Assembly: GCA_013298325.1 (NCBI GenBank)
Contig: JAAFHJ010000367.1
Location: forward strand, 1 to 5,384
DNA: 5,384 bases
Origin: Myxococcales bacterium
GTDB lineage: Bacteria; Myxococcota_A; Polyangia; Polyangiales; Polyangiaceae
Direction of reading: 5' to 3'
Shown: piece after piece, positions 1-5,311 of the stretch
Layout: each line of letters opens with the position of its first letter
How positions within the stretch are numbered: the first letter of the stretch is position 1
Notes under the pieces: model-generated
What the model saw: only the letters and a program-made list of their open reading frames with translations
What the model was told of the DNA's origin: nothing
The model's database searches: none
Position numbers and translations under genes: made by a program

Positions 1-272
1 TCACCGACGCGCTCGCCCGCCAGGCACTCCGCGTCCGCGGAAACGTGATGGGCCTCGATGACCGCGCCTTCGCCATACTCGTCGAGCACCCCTTCCACGA
101 CGACGACGTCGAGCTCCACGCCCTCGTCGCACGCTGGGTGCGCACCGTCGTCGGCGATGTCGTCCGCCGGGAAGACGTCCTCGCCGCCCTCGGAAACGGG
201 CCTCCGCCACCGGTAGCCCCCGAACGACCGCTCCCCGATCGCCCCGCCGGCAGACGCCGCCGCGCCCGCTAG
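1..272 (+). CDS. 3' end of an unrecognised protein (partial, 89 residues visible)
   Basis: The reading frame is open from the left edge (first full codon at position 3) to a TAG at 270-272, so this is the C-terminal part of a gene that begins outside the window. The GTG and ATG codons at 45 and 48 are probably internal, because the frame continues upstream with normal high-GC codon use and no stop. The visible part has a folded-looking section of about 60 residues with alternating acidic and hydrophobic stretches (EHPFHDDDVELHALVARWV) and likely helices (VRREDVLAAL). A Pro-rich and then Arg-rich tail follows and ends in RRRRAR, which looks disordered and basic. I do not recognise the family and assign no function. 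The gene converges on the minus-strand gene to its right, and the two stop codons overlap in CTAG at 269-272. Confidence 0.6.
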   Translation, partial: TDALARQALRVRGNVMGLDDRAFAILVEHPFHDDDVELHALVARWVRTVVGDVVRREDVLAALGNGPPPPVAPERPLPDRPAGRRRRAR

Positions 273-745
273 CCTTCGAGGTGAAGTTCAGGCACCTCAA
301 TCACGAAAACAGCCGGGGCTCCCTGGGCATCGCGGCCGAGGGACATGGCGAAACTCCCATCGCCCCCCACGGAAAAATAGGCAGCGATCGCGCCGCTCGG
401 GAGCGCAATGGCCGCGGGGAGACGGGCATCGTCGACCGTGTCCCAAAGCCACATTTCATCCTCAATCGCGTTCGCTTCGGCGAGCCCTTCCTCGGAGAAA
501 AAGGCAGCATTTCCGCCGTCACTTACCAGTTCGCCGAAGGGCTCCCATTCGACGACGGGTTCGCGCGATAGACGCGCGATCACGAAGTTCGGGACGTCGA
601 AGCACTCCACGTCGCCCTCCGAAACGGCGATTCGAGCCTGCGCAAACGTACCGCCGCCATCGGCAACCACGAGGGCTGCTGAGGCGCCCCCTTCGATCTT
701 CAGCGTGGCAAACGGCTCGGCCGTGGCAAGGTCCGGAAGTTCCAT
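269..745 (-). CDS. Unrecognised 158-aa protein, second gene of a two-gene unit
   Basis: The frame runs from an ATG at 745-743 to a TAG at 271-269. It stays open further upstream, but this ATG is preferred because an AAGGGG ribosome-binding site lies just before it and because longer versions would run into the preceding gene, whose stop is at 757-759. The product has no signal peptide or membrane segment and is acidic, so it is probably cytoplasmic. It has a single cysteine (residue 48). The C-terminal part (about 110-158) alternates beta-like strands with a glycine turn (GDGSFAMSLG, 128-137) and then APAVFVIEVPE. This loosely resembles the last strands of SMI1/KNR4 (SUKH) proteins, but I do not see the rest of that fold, so the resemblance is only a lead. 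The 11-nt gap to the aspartic-protease-like gene suggests co-transcription with it. Function unknown. Confidence 0.75.
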   Translation of the reverse strand: MELPDLATAEPFATLKIEGGASAALVVADGGGTFAQARIAVSEGDVECFDVPNFVIARLSREPVVEWEPFGELVSDGGNAAFFSEEGLAEANAIEDEMWLWDTVDDARLPAAIALPSGAIAAYFSVGGDGSFAMSLGRDAQGAPAVFVIEVPELHLEG

Positions 746-759
746 GGATCGGCCCCTTA
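746..759 (-). promoter_or_regulatory. Ribosome-binding site overlapping the upstream stop codon
   Basis: Read on the minus strand, the sequence is TAAGGGGCCGATCC followed by ATG. The TAA that ends the aspartic-protease-like gene supplies the first bases of an AAGGGG Shine-Dalgarno-like motif placed 8 nt before the ATG at 745. This arrangement fixes the start of the 158-aa gene and fits translational coupling, in which ribosomes ending the first gene re-initiate on the second. The coupling itself is an inference. Confidence 0.55.
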
Positions 760-1875
760 CCGCATCCAAACGACGCTTTGAAACGGGTCGAAAACGAGCG
801 CTCCGGCGTCGTGGAAGAAGGAGCTTGCGACTTGCGCGGCCGGCTCGCTCCACGTGCCGATTCCGCCGCAGCGGTAGGCCGCTTGGGGCGTTCGCTTGAC
901 GAAAAGGACGGTGTCGCCGCGCGGCCGGACCGGCACGCCGTTGCGGTCGAGGAATGCGCTCGTGGTGCCGGGGGCGAGCCGGTAGGCCTCGACGGTCTCT
1001 TGGAGGCCGGCGACGCAGGTCGTGAGCGCCGCATCGAGGGTCGGCGCGCGCAACAGCGCTCCCGGCGAAGTCGCTTGAATCGCTCGGAAAAATGCTTCGT
1101 TTACGTTGATCGCGTGGGGGACGAAGCCGTCGTCAAAACCGGTGTCGAGCTGGGCGACCGCCCGCGCCCCCGCGACGACGAGCGGCACCGTCGGTACGTT
1201 CGGCCCGCTCACCGAGCCCGGCGTGTGGCTGTAGTAACCGGCCGTATTTAGAGGCGAAAATCCGGCGGCTTTCAGCGTCGCATCGCTGCAAAAAGCGCCC
1301 TGCTCGGCGCGCCGGAGCGTCTGCCCCGCGTAGTCGAGGGTGAAGGCGTGGACGGCGAGAAAGTCGGTCCCCAAAATCCCCGCCTGGCGCACGGCGCCGC
1401 CGAAGCCGCGGTGATCGTCGGTGCGGAGCGCTACCGAGCCCCACTCGCCAAAGAAGTCGAAGCTCGAAAAGGTGCATGTTGCACCAAGGTTTGGCGAAGT
1501 GCACGACGTCGCCATCGGGCCGGGAATCGGGAACGCGCCGAGGTCGATGGTCGTCGCCGTCGTGGCAAAATCGACAAGAAAGGCAGCACGATAGCCGTCT
1601 ACCGTGACGTCGACGTAGGGCAATGCTGTCCGAAGTCCAGGGGCGATCGGTGGCGCCGAAAACTGGAGGGGACGTGCCGCGCCGAGGCAGTCGGGGAGGG
1701 CGGTCGGTGCGCCGGTGTCTACGGAGGTTTCAGCGGTGCCACTGTCCTCCACCGGCCCCGTTTCGGAGCCCCCATCGCCACGGAGGTCGTCTTCGGCGGC
1801 TGTCGTCGTGGGTGCGGTCGTCGCACACGCGGCAAGGAGGGTGAGCAGCAATCCGCAGCACAAAGTCAGTCGCAT
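757..1875 (-). CDS. Lipoprotein with a two-lobed, pepsin/retropepsin-like aspartic protease domain
   Basis: This 372-aa protein is predicted to be exported, lipid-anchored and possibly proteolytic. Residues 1-17 form a lipoprotein signal peptide with the lipobox LAAC (Cys17). Residues 18-62 are a Thr/Asp/Gly-rich disordered linker. The rest reads as two lobes. In lobe one, AFLVDFATTATTID (Asp102) sits where a D-T/S-G catalytic loop is expected, and ILGTDFLAVHAFTLDY (167-182) matches the later 'ILGxDFL...hDy' strand pair of retropepsin-like folds. In lobe two, AQLDTGFDDG carries an intact Asp244-Thr-Gly246, and the C-terminus (SSFFHDAGALVFDPFQSVVW) parallels the final strand of pepsins. The first site is DFA rather than DTG, so activity is uncertain. 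The frame is open far upstream (antisense to the next gene), but only the ATG at 1875 gives a signal peptide, with a weak GAGG before it. It leads a two-gene unit with the 158-aa gene. The fold call is by motif only. Confidence 0.8.
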   Translation of the reverse strand: MRLTLCCGLLLTLLAACATTAPTTTAAEDDLRGDGGSETGPVEDSGTAETSVDTGAPTALPDCLGAARPLQFSAPPIAPGLRTALPYVDVTVDGYRAAFLVDFATTATTIDLGAFPIPGPMATSCTSPNLGATCTFSSFDFFGEWGSVALRTDDHRGFGGAVRQAGILGTDFLAVHAFTLDYAGQTLRRAEQGAFCSDATLKAAGFSPLNTAGYYSHTPGSVSGPNVPTVPLVVAGARAVAQLDTGFDDGFVPHAINVNEAFFRAIQATSPGALLRAPTLDAALTTCVAGLQETVEAYRLAPGTTSAFLDRNGVPVRPRGDTVLFVKRTPQAAYRCGGIGTWSEPAAQVASSFFHDAGALVFDPFQSVVWMR

Positions 1876-2022
1876 CCCCGCCTCGCTAGCGCGGATCGCC
1901 GAGCCGCTTCGCGCAAATGCTGCGCCCGCCGCCGGCGACTGTCGCACACTGGGCGACCCGAATGCGTCCCCGCCCACCCGACAGCTTGATTTTGAGCCAG
2001 AAAGCCCGAATCCTGCGTCGCC
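1876..2022. promoter_or_regulatory. Divergent intergenic region, likely carries two promoters
   Basis: These 147 bp separate the divergent starts of the aspartic-protease-like lipoprotein (minus) and the 219-aa protein (plus), so promoters for both units are expected here. I could not identify convincing -35/-10 boxes. The most AT-rich patch is around 1985-2003, on the side of the plus-strand gene. A short perfect inverted repeat, GCGAC-T-GTCGC at 1935-1945, lies near the middle and could be an operator, although 5-bp arms are common by chance in DNA this GC-rich. No clear Shine-Dalgarno motif precedes the ATG at 2023. Confidence 0.4.
1935..1945. repeat. Short inverted repeat GCGAC-T-GTCGC in the divergent region
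   Basis: Two perfect 5-bp arms flank a single T, near the centre of the divergent intergenic region. The position would suit a regulator binding site shared by the two units, but the arms are short and GC-rich, so chance is a real alternative. Confidence 0.25.
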
Positions 2023-2682
2023 ATGAACTACGACGTGGCCGTCTTCGGCACCCTTCGCTTCAAGCGCGGCAAATACCGCGCTTGGCAGAAGCTCGTCGTC
2101 GACTCGCGCACGAACCGCGCGATCGCGCGCACATTTCCCCGCCGCGAGCACCTCGAACCGAGGACCGTCGCCGATCTCTTCGGTGAACTCCCGTCGATCA
2201 GCGGCCACGGCCTCTTTCAGGCCGACGAGGAAGAGGGGGAAATCCACGTCCGCGGCCTCCTCACGAACAAGGTCTTCGAAGCGCGCTGCCGCCAGCTTGC
2301 CGCGCTTTTCATGTGCGCCGCCGACGTCGGCGCCGAAGGGGACATCTGCTTCCTCGGCCAGGAAGTGTTCGTCGGTTACGGCGTCTCCGTCGGCGGTGGT
2401 GCGGCCCTTCTCGTGACCCTCTCCGAGGACGAGGTGCAGAACGCATCGATGGACCCAGAGCTCGACGTGATCTCTGGGTGTTTTCACGTGCCCTATGTGC
2501 CTGAATCTGCGATGGAATCGATCCCTCCGCCATCGTCGACCCAGAAGCCAAAAACGACCCTCCTCGCCCCCCCGCCGGCGATCCCGGTTTTGACGAACGT
2601 CCCCGGTCGCGACACGCCGGAGCCGCGCGGCGTCGTCCCCCGCGAGACGCTCGCGCCGAGCACCTTCCGGTCGCGCCGATGA
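2023..2682 (+). CDS. Unrecognised 219-aa protein with a Pro-rich C-terminal tail
   Basis: The frame starts at the ATG at 2023. An in-frame TGA at 1993 and the lack of any other start codon in between make this the longest possible version. No good ribosome-binding site is visible. There is no signal peptide or membrane helix, so a cytoplasmic location is likely. Residues 1 to about 150 look globular: an N-terminal strand (YDVAVFGTLRF), a basic helix, an acidic loop (ADEEEGEIHVRGLL), a helix with two cysteines (ARCRQLAALFMCAADVG) and strands rich in glycine (VGYGVSVGGGAALLVTL). Residues 162-219 are a low-complexity tail rich in Pro, Thr and Arg, probably disordered. I do not recognise the family. 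Its TGA overlaps the ATG of the CAP-like lipoprotein gene (ATGA at 2679-2682), so the two are very probably co-transcribed and translationally coupled. A C7 run (2567-2573) lies in the tail-coding part. Confidence 0.8.
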   Translation: MNYDVAVFGTLRFKRGKYRAWQKLVVDSRTNRAIARTFPRREHLEPRTVADLFGELPSISGHGLFQADEEEGEIHVRGLLTNKVFEARCRQLAALFMCAADVGAEGDICFLGQEVFVGYGVSVGGGAALLVTLSEDEVQNASMDPELDVISGCFHVPYVPESAMESIPPPSSTQKPKTTLLAPPPAIPVLTNVPGRDTPEPRGVVPRETLAPSTFRSRR

Positions 2683-3836
2683 ACGCCGCGCGCTTCGCCC
2701 CCCTCGCGCTGCTCATCGGCGCATGTTCCGCCGCCTACCAGGCCCAAAATCTTGAGGAGACCGACGGCGGTACGACGGGCGACGCATCGGTGCAGGATGC
2801 ATCGATCTCGACGGACGCAGGCGACGCTTCGCCGAAGGACGCGAGTCCCCTCCAAGATGGCGGCCCCGCGGTCGTCGACCGTTGCGCCAGCGTGACCTGC
2901 AAGGAGAACGCCCGCTGCGATGGGGCGACCGGTGCCTGCCGCTGCATCCCTGGCTTCGCCGCCGACGGATCCGGGGCCTGCATCGCGCCGGCACCGGGGA
3001 CGCCGCTCAGCCACTCCCAGGCCGACGTCTGCGGTCGCTGGCGCGCCGACCATGCCGCCCCCGCCGGCTCCGGATGGACCGCCGGCGCGACGACCTGCGA
3101 CCCCGGAACGCTCACACGCGGCGCCCTCGACGACGCGGTCGTGCGCATCAACCTGTTCCGCTGGCTCGTCGGTCTCGCCCCGGCCGTCGACGATCCGGCG
3201 AGCTTCACGACGGCCATGCAGTGCGCGACCGTCGCCGCCTGGAATCCGCCGGGCACCGTCCCGAACCCCCACGCCCCACCGACCTCGGCCAAATGCTACA
3301 CGGCCGGAGGGGCTGCTGGCGCAGGATCTTCAAATATTGCTTGGGGTTCCGCTTCGGCCGCCGCCGCGATGGACCAGTGGGTCCAGGACAATGGCAACGA
3401 CACCACCTTCGGTCACCGGCGCTGGATTTTGAACCCCCCCCTCGGTCGTACCGCCCTCGGCTACTACGGCGGCGGCGGCCCCTACGGCACTGCGTCGTGC
3501 ATGTCTTCCTTCGACGGGAGCGGCGCGGGGCCGAGCCCCGACTGGATTTCCTTTCCGCCCCAGGGGTTCGCACCGACCGAGATCGTCAGTTGGGCGTGGA
3601 CCGTCCACCTGAAGGTCGGCGACCCGACGGCGGGCACGCTCACAGTCACCCGAGCCTCCGACGGCGCCACACTAAAGATGACCAAACTCCCCCTGTTGGC
3701 CGGCTACGGCGCCTACGGCGCGGTCGCCTTCCGCCCCAACGGATGGCAGGCCACTGGCGGCGAGACCTACCGGGCGACCTTTGCCGGAGCCGGCCCGACG
3801 CTTTCCTGGGACGTAAAAGCGATCGACTGCCCCTGA
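2679..3836 (+). CDS. Lipoprotein with an EGF-like module and a CAP/SCP-type domain
   Basis: This 385-aa protein is predicted to be exported and lipid-anchored. Residues 1-16 are a signal peptide with lipobox IGAC (Cys16), and 17-67 are an Asp/Ala/Ser/Gly linker. Residues 69-101 form an EGF-like module with six cysteines (69, 74, 80, 87, 89, 101; spacing 4-5-6-1-11). Residues about 148-263 resemble the CAP (SCP/PR-1) superfamily: VVRINLFRWLVGL as the first helix, a possible first His (His198, in PHAPP), SSNIAWGS, the helix AMDQWVQDNG, and FGHRRWILNP with His246. CAP proteins bind lipids, sterols or partner proteins, or are peptidases in a few cases; the ligand here cannot be read. The usual GEN motif is SSN, so its Glu is missing. 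About 285-385 look like a beta-sandwich ending in Cys384-Pro. The ATG overlaps the stop of the 219-aa gene and there is no separate promoter gap. A C8 run lies in the HRRWILNPP-coding segment. Confidence 0.85.
   Translation: MNAARFAPLALLIGACSAAYQAQNLEETDGGTTGDASVQDASISTDAGDASPKDASPLQDGGPAVVDRCASVTCKENARCDGATGACRCIPGFAADGSGACIAPAPGTPLSHSQADVCGRWRADHAAPAGSGWTAGATTCDPGTLTRGALDDAVVRINLFRWLVGLAPAVDDPASFTTAMQCATVAAWNPPGTVPNPHAPPTSAKCYTAGGAAGAGSSNIAWGSASAAAAMDQWVQDNGNDTTFGHRRWILNPPLGRTALGYYGGGGPYGTASCMSSFDGSGAGPSPDWISFPPQGFAPTEIVSWAWTVHLKVGDPTAGTLTVTRASDGATLKMTKLPLLAGYGAYGAVAFRPNGWQATGGETYRATFAGAGPTLSWDVKAIDCP
3434..3441 (+). repeat. C8 homopolymer inside the CAP core
   Basis: Eight consecutive C bases encode the end of Asn252, Pro253, Pro254 and the start of Leu255, right after the conserved FGHRRWIL segment. 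Such runs are prone to slippage. Losing or gaining one base would shift the frame and remove the normal C-terminal 130 residues. With a one-base insertion, translation would move to a frame that stays open to 4195. Proline codons in GC-rich DNA make such runs by chance, so a regulatory role is not shown. Confidence 0.5.
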
Positions 3837-3857
3837 GCGAAATCTGGGGTAAACCTA

Positions 3858-3869
3858 GGCATTTATGCC
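3858..3869. terminator. Weak hairpin between convergent genes
   Basis: The 34-bp gap between the convergent stops holds GGCA-TTTA-TGCC, a 4-bp stem with a 4-nt loop (or 5 bp with 2 nt). There is no long T-run on either side; the minus strand reads TAGGTTTACC after it. The position, serving both the CAP-like gene and the membrane protein gene, is right for a shared terminator, but the stem is too weak to call firmly. Confidence 0.2.
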
Positions 3870-3870
3870 C

Positions 3871-4326
3871 TCAGTCGGCGATCGCCCGGTGGAGCCAGAC
3901 GCCGCAGAGCACGCTGTGGGCGCTCCAGACGAGCGTGCGAACGAGGTTCGACGAGACCAGCGCCTGGTGGGCGGCGGCGTCGAAGCCGTGGGCGAGGATG
4001 TTGTGCCGGGGGACGCTCCACAGCGCCGTCGCCGCAAAAACAGCGCCGGTCGCGGCCAAGCAGCCCCATGCGAACGCCGGCGACCACCAGCTCGCCCGCT
4101 CGACGCCGACGGTCCCGGGGAGGACCAGCACAACGGCGGTCGCGAGCTCCAGGAGCATCGTCGGGCCGACGACCGGTGTGATCCGCGTCACGTGAAAGGC
4201 TTGGTATTCTGAGTAGTTGGGTCCGGCCACGATCGCCATCGTCGGGTAGACGAGGAGCTGCACGAGCCAGAGAATGCCGGTCATTGCAAAGACGCAGCCG
4301 GCGTGGACAACGAGGACCGTTTTCAC
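3871..4326 (-). CDS. Small four-helix integral membrane protein, DUF1772-like
   Basis: This 151-aa protein sits in the inner membrane by prediction. It has four hydrophobic segments at about residues 4-34, 50-70, 83-104 and 128-147. The order and spacing of polar residues resemble the DUF1772/anthrone-oxygenase-like group of small membrane proteins: Gln23 and Tyr27-Pro28 in helix one, His45 in the following loop, Glu60 in helix two, then VPRHNILAHGFD (His108, His113, Asp116), His120 and NLVRTLVWS (Asn127, Arg130) leading into helix four. Members are mostly uncharacterised, so no reaction is assigned. The start is GTG (4326-4324), with GGGAG a few bases upstream. It lies 52 nt downstream of the 310-aa lipoprotein gene on the same strand, so co-transcription is plausible, though the gap would also allow its own promoter. 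The family assignment is from memory of the pattern and is tentative; the membrane topology is firmer. Confidence 0.75.
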   Translation of the reverse strand: MKTVLVVHAGCVFAMTGILWLVQLLVYPTMAIVAGPNYSEYQAFHVTRITPVVGPTMLLELATAVVLVLPGTVGVERASWWSPAFAWGCLAATGAVFAATALWSVPRHNILAHGFDAAAHQALVSSNLVRTLVWSAHSVLCGVWLHRAIAD

Positions 4327-4378
4327 GACTCTCCCGATGCCACCCGCCGGCGCTCGGTTGCCGCGACCGTCGGTTCGG

Positions 4379-5311
4379 CTACTTCTCGCCGCCGGGAATC
4401 GCCTTCGCCGGCAAACGGAAAATCAGGAAGGTGCGCGTCTGGTTTCCAGGGCCGACATAGCGGAAGGCATTCTGCCCATCGGGTGAATACCACATCCATT
4501 TTGCCTGGGCATCAATGCCCTGTTTTCCGGTCGCATCCATCTGGCAAGTAATCGGGAAGTCACCGCCCGCCGCCGAGTTGTCCTCGCCGAAGACCAGCGT
4601 TCCGACGGCGCCGGGGGTCACTGCGCCAGTGTTGTTGACCCAACCGGCGCTCGTTTCCGTCTTTGAGCCGCTTGCCGCGTTGCATTTCGTGAGCTCACCG
4701 TTGATCGTTTGAAGGCTCGGGCCGTCCGCATACCCTTGCGTACCGATCTGGAGCTCGACGCCAGTTGCGCAGGCTTCCCAGGCGCCGTTTCCGGTATAGA
4801 TCGGTGCGCCAGTGGCACGTTTGAATTGACCAAGGACCCCTTGCGTCGTCGAACGATCGGCCCAAGCGACGACGTACAAATAGGCATCGCCAGGCGCGTC
4901 GGCAGAGGGGACGAGCCACGCTTCGGGGCCGCCGGACGTGGTCGCGCTGCCGATGGGGCAGCTGAAGATTTCGGCGGCGGAAAACGTCGCCGGTGCGCGC
5001 GTCACCTTGGAAAGCGCGCTCGCGGAGCCGTAGCCAAATGCGTAGGCATTGTCGGCGGTTAGTACGACGTCGACGTCGCCGGTCGGCACCACCCCGCCAC
5101 CATCCTGGGAGCCACTGCCGCTGTCGGGGAGCGTCAGCGGCGAGCCGTCGCTCGCATCATTGGTGCCGGTTCCGCCGTCGGTCGTCGCGTCGCCGGTGCC
5201 GCTGCTGGTGCCTCCGTCGAAGACGCTGTCGGTGGTCGACCCGCAGGCGGGGGCGAGGAATGCAGCGGCGAGGGCCATCGCGGAAGCGAGAGGGAATGCG
5301 CGAAGGTTCAT
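4379..5311 (-). CDS. Lipoprotein of unknown function with a 'DNAY...YLYVVAWAD' secreted domain
   Basis: This 310-aa protein is predicted to be exported and lipid-anchored. Residues 1-23 form a signal peptide with a basic N-terminus, an Ala-rich hydrophobic core and APAC before the anchor (Cys23); Ala at -3 is a relaxed lipobox. Residues 24-78 are a Gly/Ser/Thr/Asp linker. The globular part (about 79-310) begins with a strand leading into TADNAYAFGYG (85-95). It continues with GPEAWLVP (128-135), DAYLYVVAWAD (142-152), QGVLGQFKR (157-165) and WEACATG (178-184). Aromatic-rich beta strands of this kind, with the pattern 'DNxY ... YlYvvaWsD ... QGvlgqF', also occur in other exported bacterial proteins of unknown role, including PEP-CTERM-type proteins. 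Four further cysteines (118, 181, 210, 256) could make two disulfides. No catalytic motif is evident. The ATG at 5311 is the only start that keeps the signal peptide. GGTGG precedes it as a weak ribosome-binding site. The membrane protein gene follows on the same strand. Confidence 0.8.
   Translation of the reverse strand: MNLRAFPLASAMALAAAFLAPACGSTTDSVFDGGTSSGTGDATTDGGTGTNDASDGSPLTLPDSGSGSQDGGGVVPTGDVDVVLTADNAYAFGYGSASALSKVTRAPATFSAAEIFSCPIGSATTSGGPEAWLVPSADAPGDAYLYVVAWADRSTTQGVLGQFKRATGAPIYTGNGAWEACATGVELQIGTQGYADGPSLQTINGELTKCNAASGSKTETSAGWVNNTGAVTPGAVGTLVFGEDNSAAGGDFPITCQMDATGKQGIDAQAKWMWYSPDGQNAFRYVGPGNQTRTFLIFRLPAKAIPGGEK

Noticed and set aside
1..300. Arg/Gly-rich minus-strand frame opposite the left-edge gene
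   Set aside because: The composition is that of a GC-rich antisense shadow; the plus-strand frame has normal protein composition.
1600..1724. A DTG triplet (residues 53-55) in the aspartic-protease-like lipoprotein, as a possible catalytic motif
   Set aside because: It sits in the disordered linker after the lipobox, without the flanking hydrophobic strands that a catalytic loop needs.
1876..2487. N-terminal extension of the aspartic-protease-like frame by 204 codons
   Set aside because: It lies antisense to the 219-aa gene and would bury the signal peptide and lipobox inside the protein.
2882..4195. A 437-codon open frame on the plus strand that overlaps the CAP-like lipoprotein gene
   Set aside because: The product is Arg/Pro-rich with no domain and reads as an off-frame shadow of GC-rich coding DNA. 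The overlapping frame has a signal peptide, an EGF module and a CAP motif.
4327..4378. Terminator between the 310-aa lipoprotein gene and the membrane protein gene
   Set aside because: Only short GC-rich stems (CGGT...ACCG, CGCCGGCG) and no T-run, so I do not call a terminator and leave co-transcription open.
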